A stretch of 64,000 bases of DNA from Microbacterium halimionae (GTDB taxonomy: Bacteria; Actinomycetota; Actinomycetes; Actinomycetales; Microbacteriaceae): contig NZ_JAAOZB010000001.1 in the NCBI RefSeq assembly GCF_011761265.1, forward strand, positions 186,001 through 250,000, in the 5' to 3' direction. Each line of letters starts with the position of its first letter. The stretch's first letter is position 1. Positions 9,470 through 18,639 of the stretch are shown piece by piece. The position numbers and the translations under genes are program-made. Under the pieces are notes generated by a model. The model saw only the letters and a program-made list of their open reading frames with translations, had not been told where the DNA came from and ran no database searches.

Positions 9470-10593
9470 ATACCCTCGCTGGAGCGCTCGAAGGATATGC
9501 CGACGATCGTCTCGGTGAAGTCGTCGAGCGCCTCAGCGCGTATTTGGCGGCTGACCCCGATCTGTCCTTTCAGGCGGCGGCATTCCACAGCGGTGAGCGC
9601 GTGCTCGACGTCTGGGGCGGCCCTCACCTGAGCGGCGACTCGATCACGGTCCCGTACTCGGTCACGAAGAACACGATCGGGCTCTCGATCGGGCTTCTCC
9701 TCGAGCGCGGCGACATCGAACTCGACGAGTACGTGAGTACGTACTGGCCCGAGTTCGCGGCAAAGGGCAAGGCGCGCATCACAGTGCGGCAACTTCTCTC
9801 CCACCAGGCGGGGCTCCCCCAGGCAACGCCATCACTCACCTGGGCGGAGTTGCTCGATGATCACGCCGCGGCAACACGGCTCGCGGATTCGCGACCGCTC
9901 TGGCATCCAGGCTCAGCCTTCGGATACCACGCAGTCACGATCGGCAACTTGGCTGCCGAGCTCGTTTTTCGCGTCACCGGCCGCACCCTGCGTGATTTCT
10001 ACGAACAAGACATCCGCGCGCCCTACGACGTCGACTTCTATCTCGGGCTTCCTCCCGAGCACTATGCGCGGCGCGTGCCTCTGCTGCCGATGATCCGACC
10101 CGTGTCCGACGCCTCCGTCAGCACACCCACCCAGCTCGGACTACTCGCCTGGTCGACACCCGGCTCGGCCGTCGACCTCGGGAACGATGAGGTGAGCTGG
10201 CGATTCGGCCACCCGGCTGGATCCGGAACCGGGACAGCGCGCGGTCTCGCCGGCCTGCTGGCATCCGCCGTCACCGGTCGCGATGGCACTGCCCCATTCC
10301 TCTCGGCCGACACCGTTTCAGTGCTGTCGCAGCAACAGGTTCACGGCACTGACGAAGTACTGGGGCTCACTGATCGCGCTCACTCGATCGTCTTTCAGAA
10401 GCCGACAGCAGTCCACAACTTCGGTGGACCGCGTGCGTTCGGTCACGACGGCGCTATGGGCGCGCTCGCCTGCGTAGATCCCGATACCGGCATCGCGTTC
10501 GCGTGGACGATCGTGCGAGGTGCTTGGCCTGGTGGCGCGGATCCGCGCGCACTCGCGCTCGCGCGGGATCTCGGCACCCTTCTGGCCCACTAA
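9466..10593 (+). CDS. Serine beta-lactamase-fold hydrolase (class C/EstB-like esterase)
   Basis: This 375-aa protein belongs to the beta-lactamase/DD-peptidase fold family. The SxxK motif is Ser65-Val-Thr-Lys68 (PYSVTKNT), and the second motif is FGYHAVTIG with the expected tyrosine. An EstB-like esterase is more likely than a resistance enzyme, given its place between glycosidase genes; it may remove acyl groups from plant glycosides (inference). The start is ATG 9466, sharing ATGA with the GH3 stop; the frame stays open upstream inside GH3. No signal peptide is seen. Confidence 0.82.
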   Translation: MNTLAGALEGYADDRLGEVVERLSAYLAADPDLSFQAAAFHSGERVLDVWGGPHLSGDSITVPYSVTKNTIGLSIGLLLERGDIELDEYVSTYWPEFAAKGKARITVRQLLSHQAGLPQATPSLTWAELLDDHAAATRLADSRPLWHPGSAFGYHAVTIGNLAAELVFRVTGRTLRDFYEQDIRAPYDVDFYLGLPPEHYARRVPLLPMIRPVSDASVSTPTQLGLLAWSTPGSAVDLGNDEVSWRFGHPAGSGTGTARGLAGLLASAVTGRDGTAPFLSADTVSVLSQQQVHGTDEVLGLTDRAHSIVFQKPTAVHNFGGPRAFGHDGAMGALACVDPDTGIAFAWTIVRGAWPGGADPRALALARDLGTLLAH

Positions 10594-10607
10594 CCGGAAA
10601 GTCATCA

Positions 10608-12116
10608 ATGAGTAACCTCCCAAACCCGGTGCTGAACGGCTTCCACCCCGACCCGAGCATCGTTAAAGTCGGCGGCTGGTATTACCTCGCTACGTCGACA
10701 TTCGAGTATCTTCCCGGCATCCCGATTCACCGTTCGCGTGACTTCGTCAACTGGGAGCTGATCGGCCATGTCGGCACGCGGCCCGGTCAACTCGGCGTTG
10801 AGACAGTACCCACCGGAGGTGGCGCGTGGGCGCCGACGATCCGTTACCACGGCGACCAGTTCCACCTCGTCATCACTGATGCCATGGGCCGTGGCATGCT
10901 GCATTTCACCTCCGATGAAGCAGCTGGCCCGTGGAGTGACGGCGACCTCCTGCTGACCGAAGACGGCTCGCAAAGCCTGTTCGGAATCGACCCGGATATC
11001 GCTTGGGATGCCGATGGCACCTGCTACGTCACGTTTTCTGGCCTCCTACTCTCCGGCGACCTCAATCCGAATGCGCCGACGCATCTCGGCATTCAGCAGG
11101 TCGTGGTCGACCTTGAATCCCACCGGGCAGCCGAGGAGCCACGCTCGCTCTGGTCGGGCACGGGGCTCATGTTCCCCGAAGCACCGCACCTCTATGACAT
11201 CGATGGCAGCTGGTATCTGATGCTCGCCGAAGGTGGCACCGAGCGCGGGCACGCGATCAGTATCGCGCGCGGAGATTCACCGGCCGGCCCATTCGAAGGC
11301 ACCCCGGCAAACCCACTGGTCTCGGCGCGCTCCACGCCGCGACCGATCCAGAACACGGGACACGGCGACCTTGTCGAGGGCGTCGACGGCGGGTGGCTCT
11401 GTGTGCTTCTGGGAGTGCGGCCACGCAGCGGCACCCGAGCATTCTCAGCTCTTGGCCGCGAGACCTTCGTCACACCGGTTACCTGGTCTGATGGCTGGCC
11501 AGCCATCTCACCTGTCGAGTTGAATCCACGCCCCGGCACGAGCATCGACATCTCGTTCGAGGGCCCTCTCGATGCGGAGTGGATCGCGGTTCGCCGTTTT
11601 CCCACCGATGTGGCCAGGGTGCAGAACGGCCGCCTCGTACTGACCGCCGATGGCTCGACTCTCGCGGATGCGAGGCCGGCGTTCGTCGGACGGCGTCAGG
11701 AACACCTCACCAACGAGGTCACTGTCCACCTCGATGTCTCCGCCGGAGTCGGCGGGCTCGCCGTCCGGTACGACGAACAGTTCCGTCTCGAGATCGAGGC
11801 CGGCACCGGTGAAGTCGTGGCGCGTGCGTTCATCGGCGGTCTCTACCAGCAGTGGCAGTATCCGTTCGCTGGCACCGAACTGAAGCTCCACCTCGCTTCC
11901 CGCAAGCCACCCCGAGGCACCGGAATCGTGACGACGAGCGACGTTTTCCACCTCGCCGCCACCGTTGACGGAGAGCGTCGTGAACTGGCCGAAGTCGACG
12001 GACGTTTCCTGTCATCCGAGGTCACCGAGTCGTTCACTGGACGAGTCATCGGTGTCTACGCGGTCGAGGGCGAAATCGCGGTGGAGCGCTGGATCTCCGA
12101 GGGGAACGACGATTGA
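10608..12116 (+). CDS. Glycoside hydrolase family 43 (beta-xylosidase/arabinofuranosidase type)
   Basis: This is a 502-aa five-bladed beta-propeller enzyme. The general base is Asp15 in GFHPDPSI, the pKa-tuning Asp lies in FGIDPDIAWDADG, and the general acid Glu lies in FPEAPHLYDIDG. A C-terminal beta-sandwich of the GH43_C2/XynB type follows. Members hydrolyse beta-xylosides or alpha-L-arabinofuranosides; the two cannot be separated here. The start is ATG 10608, with a GGAAAG ribosome site just before it. The product has no signal peptide and is probably cytoplasmic. Confidence 0.92.
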   Translation: MSNLPNPVLNGFHPDPSIVKVGGWYYLATSTFEYLPGIPIHRSRDFVNWELIGHVGTRPGQLGVETVPTGGGAWAPTIRYHGDQFHLVITDAMGRGMLHFTSDEAAGPWSDGDLLLTEDGSQSLFGIDPDIAWDADGTCYVTFSGLLLSGDLNPNAPTHLGIQQVVVDLESHRAAEEPRSLWSGTGLMFPEAPHLYDIDGSWYLMLAEGGTERGHAISIARGDSPAGPFEGTPANPLVSARSTPRPIQNTGHGDLVEGVDGGWLCVLLGVRPRSGTRAFSALGRETFVTPVTWSDGWPAISPVELNPRPGTSIDISFEGPLDAEWIAVRRFPTDVARVQNGRLVLTADGSTLADARPAFVGRRQEHLTNEVTVHLDVSAGVGGLAVRYDEQFRLEIEAGTGEVVARAFIGGLYQQWQYPFAGTELKLHLASRKPPRGTGIVTTSDVFHLAATVDGERRELAEVDGRFLSSEVTESFTGRVIGVYAVEGEIAVERWISEGNDD

Positions 12117-14890
12117 TTTCTCACGCACACATCACGCAGCTTCGGGCTGAACTCCGCGAGGGTCTTGTCGCGACGGCGACACCACGGCTGAGCTGGCAGG
12201 TGGAGTCCGCCGCAGACGGTTGGATTCAAGCGTCAGCTGATCTGACGGACGGCCGGGAAACGATCACCCTCGAGGGCCGCGACAGCGTGCTTGTCGCATG
12301 GCCTTTTGCCGCACTGTCTCCCGGAGAGGTACGGGAAATACGCGTTCGTGCGCGGTCAACAGCTAACGCCGAAACTGACTGGAGCGCTCCGTTGCTTGTC
12401 GAGCCCGGCTTCATGTCGGAGGGCGAATGGATCGCTCAACCAATCGGCCTCCGCTCTCCTGACCGCCCGGCGCAACCCTTTGTTGCGCGCACTCGATTTA
12501 CCCTCGATCGCCCGATATCCCACGCAACACTGTTCTGGACAGCACTGGGCGTTGCCGAACCGGAAGTCAACGGGAAAGCAGTTTCAGAAGACGTGCTGTC
12601 ACCGGGCTGGACCGCGTATCGAGACCGACTTGTGCACGAAAGCGTCGACGTTACTCATCTCGTCATCGACGGCGAAAATGAACTCAGCGCGACGGTTGCC
12701 GGTGCCTGGTACACCGAGAAGTACGGGTTTTACGAGTTCGCCGACCGTCTCTACGGCACACAACCGTCGTTCTTCGCGCAACTCCGGGTGACCTACGAAG
12801 ACGGTGACATTTCTACCGTCGCCGCAACCGGAGACGGGTGGGAAGCAGCCGGCGACGGCACGATCATCGACAGCGGCATCTACGCGGGTGAACATCAAGA
12901 CCTCCGGCGCACGGCATCAGCATGGGCCCCCGCTCGCGTAGGCGTCGCGTCACAGCCCGGCTACGAGAATATCCCCGTGCCTGAGGCACGCATTGCACCG
13001 CCAGTGCGTCGCATCGAGACACTGCCAGTTGCTGAGATTCTGGCGAGCCCTTCCGGCGGCACTATTCTCGACTTCGGTCAAAACCTCGTGGGGCGCTTGC
13101 GTGTGAAGATCCGCGGCGAAGCGGGTCAACGAGTGGTGATGCGTCACGCCGAAGTTCTCGAGCACGGCGAGCTCAGCATCCGGCCCCTGCGGAATGCGAA
13201 AGCAACGGCCTCGTTCGACCTGTCGGGCGAAGAAGACACCCTTGAGTCACGGTTCTCGTTCTATGGATTTCGCTACGCCGAGATCACGGGCGTCAACGTC
13301 AGCCCTTCGAATGTCGAAGCGGTCGTGCTTCACACGGACATGACACGAACCGGGTGGTTCACGGCATCCGATTCGATGCTCGAACGCCTCCACGAAAATG
13401 TGGTGTGGGGAATGCGCGGCAACTTTTTGTCGATCCCCACCGACTGCCCGCAGCGTGACGAACGCCTCGGGTGGACCGGCGACATTCAGGTGTTCGCCCC
13501 GACCGCCGCTTTCCTCTATGACTGCGATGCCTTCCTCGTGTCGTGGTTACGCGACCTCACACACGAGCAAAATCGAACTGATGATGGGTCGGTGCCGTTG
13601 GTGATTCCCGCGGCACTCCCCTCGTTTGGAGGTGGCGGGCCCACCGCCGTGTGGGGGGATGCTGCGACGGTGGTTCCGACCGTGCTCTATGAGCGATTCG
13701 GCGATGTGGGTGCGATCGAAGCCCAATACCCGAGCATGAAAACCTGGGTGGATTCCGCTCTCGCAAGCGTTGACGACCGGGGACTGTGGGCTGGCAAGAT
13801 GCAGCTTGGCGACTGGCTCGACCCCTCTGCCCCGCCCGACAAGCCAGGGCAGGCCAAGGTTGATGGCGACATCGTCGCAACCGCCTACCTTGCACGCTCG
13901 CTTGGGCAGGTCGCGAACGCAGCAGCGCTTCTCGGCAACTCGGCGGATGTGACGACCTACGCGGCGCTGGCAGAGCGCACTCGGTGTGCTTTCGTTGCGG
14001 AGTATGTGACTCCAGCGGGGCGAATGATGAGTGATGCTCCGACCGCCTACGCCCTGGCCCTCGAGTTCGACCTCGTGACCGATTCGGTCGTACGACAAGC
14101 GCTGGCAGATCGGCTGGCAGCTCTTGTGCGCGAGGGTGGCTATCGCATCGCTACCGGTTTCGTCGGCACACCGCTCGTGACCGACGCGCTGGCGCACAAC
14201 GGCCATACTGCCGTCGCTGAGCGGCTCTTGCTGCAGACGGAGTGCCCCTCGTGGCTTTACCCGATCACTATGGGTGCCACGACGGTGTGGGAGCGATGGG
14301 ATTCCCTCCTGCCCGGCGGGTCCGTTAACCCCGGCGAGATGACCTCGTTCAACCACTACGCTCTCGGCGCGGTGGCCGACTGGCTGCATCGCACGGTGGC
14401 GGGCCTCGCGCCGGCGGCACCGGGCTACCGCACTCTGCGCATCGCTCCGCGCCCGCTGGCGGCGCTCGACCACGCGTCTGCGCGCCATGGCACACCGTAC
14501 GGAGAGGCATCCGTGGCGTGGCAGCGCGAGGGCAGCGAGATCGTCGTCTCAGCGGCTGTGCCCGCCAATGCGACGGCAATAGTCGACCTGCCCGGCGAAG
14601 CAGAGTTCGCGGTGGGCTCGGGGCATTACGAGTGGCGCTTTGCCGCGGCATCCGAAGTCCCGCGCCAGCAGCTCCCCGGGCTACAAGCTTCGCTCGCCGC
14701 TGTCATCGACGACCCACGCGCGTATCGTGCGCTTCTCGACACTGTGGCAACGTTCGATGCCGACCGCGCAGAAGCCGTGCGGGCCGACACTGTCTGGGCG
14801 AACGGACGTGTCGTTGCCTCGGCCTTGATGTTCAGCCCACCGCCACTCCTCGACGCCGTCGACGCCGCCATCCGCTCCGCCACCGCCTGA
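12113..14890 (+). CDS. Alpha-L-rhamnosidase, GH78 (copy 1)
   Basis: This 925-aa enzyme has the GH78 order: N-terminal beta-sandwich domains, including the carbohydrate-binding VNGKAVSEDVLSPGWTAY region, then the (alpha/alpha)6 catalytic barrel and a C-terminal sandwich. The catalytic region CPQRDERLGWTGDIQVF carries the acidic residues. The start is a TTG at 12113 that overlaps the GH43 stop (TTGA) and is supported by GAGGGGA at 12099-12105. It releases terminal L-rhamnose, which would feed the rhamnose operon at 50048-55893. The C-terminal tail of about 80 residues is longer than in copy 2 at 36368. No signal peptide. Confidence 0.93.
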   Translation: MISHAHITQLRAELREGLVATATPRLSWQVESAADGWIQASADLTDGRETITLEGRDSVLVAWPFAALSPGEVREIRVRARSTANAETDWSAPLLVEPGFMSEGEWIAQPIGLRSPDRPAQPFVARTRFTLDRPISHATLFWTALGVAEPEVNGKAVSEDVLSPGWTAYRDRLVHESVDVTHLVIDGENELSATVAGAWYTEKYGFYEFADRLYGTQPSFFAQLRVTYEDGDISTVAATGDGWEAAGDGTIIDSGIYAGEHQDLRRTASAWAPARVGVASQPGYENIPVPEARIAPPVRRIETLPVAEILASPSGGTILDFGQNLVGRLRVKIRGEAGQRVVMRHAEVLEHGELSIRPLRNAKATASFDLSGEEDTLESRFSFYGFRYAEITGVNVSPSNVEAVVLHTDMTRTGWFTASDSMLERLHENVVWGMRGNFLSIPTDCPQRDERLGWTGDIQVFAPTAAFLYDCDAFLVSWLRDLTHEQNRTDDGSVPLVIPAALPSFGGGGPTAVWGDAATVVPTVLYERFGDVGAIEAQYPSMKTWVDSALASVDDRGLWAGKMQLGDWLDPSAPPDKPGQAKVDGDIVATAYLARSLGQVANAAALLGNSADVTTYAALAERTRCAFVAEYVTPAGRMMSDAPTAYALALEFDLVTDSVVRQALADRLAALVREGGYRIATGFVGTPLVTDALAHNGHTAVAERLLLQTECPSWLYPITMGATTVWERWDSLLPGGSVNPGEMTSFNHYALGAVADWLHRTVAGLAPAAPGYRTLRIAPRPLAALDHASARHGTPYGEASVAWQREGSEIVVSAAVPANATAIVDLPGEAEFAVGSGHYEWRFAAASEVPRQQLPGLQASLAAVIDDPRAYRALLDTVATFDADRAEAVRADTVWANGRVVASALMFSPPPLLDAVDAAIRSATA

Positions 14891-14903
14891 TCCCGCCCCG
14901 CCC

Positions 14904-14975
14904 CGCGAAGGGTCGCAACACGCCGAATTGATACCGCGCGGCACATGCCATAGCGGCATGTTGCGACCCTTCGCG
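14904..14975. terminator. 17-bp perfect inverted repeat between convergent operons
   Basis: The arms at 14904-14920 and 14959-14975 (CGCGAAGGGTCGCAACA and its exact complement) are separated by 38 nt. A second hairpin, CATGCC/GGCATG (14944-14949, 14955-14960), is nested in that spacer. It lies between the stops of the GH78 gene and the DUF1593 gene, so it could end transcription from both sides. There is no U-tract on either strand. Confidence 0.65.
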
Positions 14976-14991
14976 AGCAGGTTTGGGGGGC

Positions 14992-16449
14992 TTAAAGGCG
15001 CACCGTCAGGATCACGCGCTGATACGACTTGAGCGGATGCGGGGCGTCATCTTCGGCCTCGGCGATGATGTGGATGGTGTCACCGGGTGTGGCCGTTGTG
15101 GGAACGGCGATAGTCGCGGCCTCCCCGCCGGGCGACACGGCGACGGCGCCAGCGACCGTGCTCGCTGCGGCGTCGTGCCACCAGCGCACGGTGACGGCAT
15201 CGCCGTCAGGGTCGCTCGTGTAGGCCCGGAGCTCCACGCGCTCCCCGGGTGAAACGTCAATGTCACGCCGGTCGACGTGCAGCGTGGGATGGTGATTCAC
15301 TTCTTCGAAGCTGCCGCTCACTGACCATCGCAGTCGTGCTGCGAAGTCAGTTTGGGCATCGGCGAACCAGCGCATCACCGAGGTCTCATCGCCGCGGCCC
15401 CCGAAAGCGCTGTCGGCGATCGCCCAGGTGTCGGCACCGTCGTCGGTCCGTGCGGCGTATCCGCCCCAGCCGCCATAGCTCGGATGCTCATGACCTCGAA
15501 GCCCGGGAACGATGAGGTTCAGCATGTTCGTGCTGTCACCCTCCGAAATCCACTCCCCCGCCTTTTGCGGGTCGATCCACACCTGATATCCCGCTGCACG
15601 CAGTTCGTCGGCCGAGAGTCCGGAGAGGTGAAAGTAGTCAGTGAGGTCTCCCGGCACCATCTGGCGACCATCGCCCCACACGCGGTAGAGAGCGCCCAGC
15701 GGCCCGACGCGCGTGACGTTTTCTCGCAGCCAATCCGCTGAGATCAGCGACGCGTCCGGTGCGGGTAAAACTGTGCGGATCATGTAACCCCACCCAGCTG
15801 TGGCGACCTCGATCACCCGGATGTCGGGCCAGTGCGGCGCGATGTAGTCGTCGTACGAGGCATCCTGTGAGGCGAACTTCGTGATGATGGCCTTCGCTGA
15901 CACGGCTGCGTGCACCGCGGGCCATTCGTCCGTTGCTGCGAAACGTTCTTCGATCGACATCAACGCACGCGCAACAGTGCTCGGGCCAGCCCACATCTGC
16001 AGGTGAACCGGATCTGTTCGCTCATCGAGGAGCACGTCGGCAATCAGCTGCGATCCCGGCGTCTCAGAACTCGTGTCGCCTTCGAAATCCACGTTGCCCT
16101 CGCGCACGACCGCACGAAGGGCGGCAGGGGTCGGATATCGAGGATCGTGCACAACAAGGTTGCCGTAAACCTCCGCGTACGCATCGACCGCATCCTCGAT
16201 GAAGCGCTCACCCGGTGCCCACCGCCAGGAAGTCTGCGGCTCGGAGTACTCGCGATCGGCTCGGAAGAAGGGCGTGTGCTGACCATCGCCACGCCAATGA
16301 AATTGACTGCTCGCGTAGACGAGACCGGCGACCTCGACGTCGTTGCTGTACAGCAGAAAGCGGATCATCGAGTTGAGGTCGTCGAGCTCCGGGTCGGCCG
16401 TGACGATGGTGCGGGGCCGCATCGATGCTTCGACTCTCTTCTCGCTCAC
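14992..16449 (-). CDS. DUF1593 (nucleoside-hydrolase-like fold) protein
   Basis: This protein is about 485 aa from GTG 16449, which overlaps the upstream stop (GTGA) and has a GAGGG site; ATG 16422 is an alternative. The first 290 or so residues match DUF1593, a nucleoside-hydrolase-like domain named from the cellulose-binding protein Sde182: TIVTADPELDDLNSMIRFLLYSND with its acidic cluster, then YASSQFHWRGDG. The C-terminal part is an Ig-like beta-sandwich (VELRAYTSDPDGDAVTVRWW). No signal peptide is visible, unlike many family members. The reaction is not established. It is the second gene after a nucleoside-hydrolase homolog, and the operon shares its operator with the apionate operon. Confidence 0.82.
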   Translation of the reverse strand: MSEKRVEASMRPRTIVTADPELDDLNSMIRFLLYSNDVEVAGLVYASSQFHWRGDGQHTPFFRADREYSEPQTSWRWAPGERFIEDAVDAYAEVYGNLVVHDPRYPTPAALRAVVREGNVDFEGDTSSETPGSQLIADVLLDERTDPVHLQMWAGPSTVARALMSIEERFAATDEWPAVHAAVSAKAIITKFASQDASYDDYIAPHWPDIRVIEVATAGWGYMIRTVLPAPDASLISADWLRENVTRVGPLGALYRVWGDGRQMVPGDLTDYFHLSGLSADELRAAGYQVWIDPQKAGEWISEGDSTNMLNLIVPGLRGHEHPSYGGWGGYAARTDDGADTWAIADSAFGGRGDETSVMRWFADAQTDFAARLRWSVSGSFEEVNHHPTLHVDRRDIDVSPGERVELRAYTSDPDGDAVTVRWWHDAAASTVAGAVAVSPGGEAATIAVPTTATPGDTIHIIAEAEDDAPHPLKSYQRVILTVRL

Positions 16450-17495
16450 GCCGCACCCTCGGCATGCCAGCGACTGAATTCCGCCAGTTTGAGATAAAAG
16501 TCTTCGAACATCAGTCGCGTGTCGACCCACGTATAAACACGCATCGGACGCGCACCCGGAACCGCGCTGTAGCCACCATCGTCGTCGAGTGCCGGTGTCG
16601 ATCGCTCAACATGCTGGCTCGATGCGGAGTCGGGCTCGAATATCGACTGCAGCGCTGTCAGCAGCACGAGCGGTGAATCGCCGAGCGCGTATGTTTCCGA
16701 GGCACCTGAGGCGTGAATGCCGACCATCCCGACAACGCGTGCGATTTCGTCGTACATATATCGCCCGAGGGGCCCTGTGGCGGCTACGCGCAGTCGAAGC
16801 TCGGCATCCGAGACGAGACACTGGCGATACACATCGCGAGGCACCTGCCATATCGTCAACGATGAGTCGTTGAAAACAACCTGTCCCGCAACGACATCGA
16901 TCAGCAGGTTGTATTCGATGGGCATCGCACCTGGCGGCGGAGCTGCAAGCTCTTCATGTTCGCCTCCGCCGATCCAGACGAGGGTCAGTCGATCAGCGAT
17001 GCGCGGCTCGATCAAGTACGCCGAGGCAATATCGGTGAGCCCGCCACCCGCAACATAGAACAGGGGAGATTGGACATCGTCACGGAGCGCTTCGGCGATA
17101 ATCGCGTCGACAGCCGGCGAGTGCTGCGGGGTTTCTCGGTCGAGGAGCGCGTGGTTCGAGCCGGTGTAGATGGCATCAGCCGAGTCGAGCCCCATGCGGG
17201 CAAAAACGCCCTTGACTACCGCTGCAGCATTGTCAGCCGTGTGCGCACTTGAGTCGAACACGTCGCCCGGCCGAAGGTGCGAGGCCACCACCGCTCGGAT
17301 GTCGACGCTCGGCGAGAGCACGTGGTGGACGATCTGAATGAGGTCGTCGGGGTCGCCCGAGAAGTCGTTATCGATGATCACCCGTGCGCGCGGGCCCGCT
17401 GATGGCTGGATGGCCTGCCAGGGGGATTCGCCCAGCTGCCACCTACGAGTCGACGCGGCGATCTGCAGGCTGTCGGATTCGGGGATGGTGGTCAT
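16446..17495 (-). CDS. Inosine-uridine nucleoside hydrolase family protein
   Basis: This 349-aa protein carries the calcium-binding IUNH signature DNDFSGDPDD at residues 42-51 and the later conserved parts of the fold (LFYVAGGGLTDIASAYL). Classical members cleave N-ribofuranosides. Here the gene is paired with a DUF1593 gene of the same fold and sits 53 nt downstream of a 16-nt sequence identical to one in the apionate operon promoter. A furanoside other than a nucleoside is therefore a reasonable substrate guess. The start ATG has a GAAGGGG ribosome site. Cytoplasmic. Confidence 0.85.
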   Translation of the reverse strand: MTTIPESDSLQIAASTRRWQLGESPWQAIQPSAGPRARVIIDNDFSGDPDDLIQIVHHVLSPSVDIRAVVASHLRPGDVFDSSAHTADNAAAVVKGVFARMGLDSADAIYTGSNHALLDRETPQHSPAVDAIIAEALRDDVQSPLFYVAGGGLTDIASAYLIEPRIADRLTLVWIGGGEHEELAAPPPGAMPIEYNLLIDVVAGQVVFNDSSLTIWQVPRDVYRQCLVSDAELRLRVAATGPLGRYMYDEIARVVGMVGIHASGASETYALGDSPLVLLTALQSIFEPDSASSQHVERSTPALDDDGGYSAVPGARPMRVYTWVDTRLMFEDFYLKLAEFSRWHAEGAA

Positions 17496-17547
17496 CTATG
17501 ACCCCTTCTCAGGCTCGGGTGAAGTCACCCCAGGTTACCATTGGTGC

Positions 17548-17563
17548 ACCGGTTGACCAATTG
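17548..17563 (-). promoter_or_regulatory. Candidate GntR-type operator of the nucleoside-hydrolase operon
   Basis: Read on the minus strand, this is CAATTGGTCAACCGGT, identical over 16 nt to 22373-22388 before the apionate operon. It is part of a near-palindrome TTGGTCAACC/GGTGCACCAA (17541-17560, 8 of 10 paired). It lies 53 nt before the start at 17495, almost the same distance as at the other site. The likely binder is the GntR protein at 21561-22301 (inference). Confidence 0.6.
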
Positions 17564-17599
17564 TTGCCCTGCCTGGTAGTCGCTGCATCCGCGCGCCGG

Positions 17600-18493
17600 T
17601 TAGATCGCTGTCGCCTGGATCTCTTCGATGCTGACCCAAATCTCGTCCGGGATCTCGATGGCCATGAGCTCATTGAGCTCGTGAAGGCGACGCTCGGTCT
17701 TGATTCCGACGACGGTGGAATCAACCAGCGGCGAGCGCAACGAAAAGTGAAGCGCAACTGCCGCGAGCGGCACACCGTGAGCGGCACAGACCTCTTCCAT
17801 CTTCACGACTCGGCCGAGAAGTTCCGCAGACGGCTCGCGGTAGGCATAGGTGGATGCCGCAGCTGAACCCTTCGCCAGAATTCCGCTGCCAAACGGGGCA
17901 GCATTGAACACCGTCATTCCGCGGGCACGCGCGTCTTCGAACAGCGGCGTAGCGCTCCGGTCAACGAGAGTGAAGCAATTGTGACTGAGGACGGCGTCGA
18001 AAACCCCGGTACCGATGTATTCGGTCATTTCGTCGATCGGGTAGGTGGCGATGCCGATCGCTCCGACGACACCGGCATCCCGAAGCTCAATCAGCCCCTC
18101 GACAGCGCCGCCCGGCGCCATGGCCTCAGATACTGTCACAGCGTACGGGTCATGAAAATGCAGCAGTGGCAGTGTGTCGACACCGAGCCGCGCGCAGCTT
18201 TCCTCGAATGAACGCAGCACTCGATCACGGTCGAACGCGCGAGTTTCGGGATCCTCATCGACCTTGGTCACGACGTGTGGCTCAGCATCCGCGCCCACGC
18301 GCTGGAGTGCGAGCCCGAGCACAGCCTCGGAACGGCCCTCGGAATAGTTGTTCGATGTATCGACGTAGGTGTGCGCGGACTCGAACAGGGCTACCGCAGA
18401 ATCGACGGCAGCCTGCTCTTCGGGGCTACCGGGTTCAGTCCCACGTCCAAGTCCTGAGGTGCCGAGCGTTACTGGACTTGGTGCGATCTTCAC
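17600..18493 (-). CDS. Aldo/keto reductase
   Basis: This 297-aa NADPH-type barrel oxidoreductase has the family tetrad Asp45, Tyr50 (TYVDTSNNYSEGRSE), Lys77 (VVTKVDE) and a His in LLHFHDP. It resembles the branch that contains D-threo-aldose/L-fucose 1-dehydrogenases. Oxidation or reduction of a free sugar released by the neighbouring hydrolases is plausible, but the substrate is unknown. The start is GTG 18493, supported by GGAGG six bases upstream. It is upstream of the nucleoside-hydrolase operon on the same strand, separated by 104 bp that hold the candidate operator. Confidence 0.88.
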   Translation of the reverse strand: MKIAPSPVTLGTSGLGRGTEPGSPEEQAAVDSAVALFESAHTYVDTSNNYSEGRSEAVLGLALQRVGADAEPHVVTKVDEDPETRAFDRDRVLRSFEESCARLGVDTLPLLHFHDPYAVTVSEAMAPGGAVEGLIELRDAGVVGAIGIATYPIDEMTEYIGTGVFDAVLSHNCFTLVDRSATPLFEDARARGMTVFNAAPFGSGILAKGSAAASTYAYREPSAELLGRVVKMEEVCAAHGVPLAAVALHFSLRSPLVDSTVVGIKTERRLHELNELMAIEIPDEIWVSIEEIQATAI

Positions 18494-18589
18494 GTGCTGC
18501 CTCCGTTGAGAGTCGGTGGTACGCGGATAGCCGAAGCGGCATGCGTCCCCACAATTTAGCCCACCTCACAGAACGCCTCCACGCGCAAC

Positions 18590-18627
18590 GATGCCCGGCA
18601 GATCCCCCTTCGGATCTACCGGGCATC
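18590..18627 (-). terminator. Hairpin terminator downstream of adhE
   Basis: The 16-nt arms 18590-18605 and 18612-18627 (GATGCCCGGCAGATCC and complement) pair with one mismatch around a 6-nt loop, right after the adhE stop. No U-tract follows on the minus strand. The word CCCGGCAGATCCCC also occurs in the hairpin near 62600. Confidence 0.65.
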
Positions 18628-18639
18628 GAACCTGAGACG

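Noticed and set aside
8409..9518. 369-aa plus-strand frame overlapping GH3
   Set aside because: It is out of frame with the GH3 domain sequence, is Arg/Ser-rich, and has no ribosome site.
9466..10593. Antibiotic-resistance beta-lactamase
   Set aside because: There is no signal peptide, and the gene is locked into a glycosidase operon. The SVTK motif fits the broader esterase/DD-peptidase fold.
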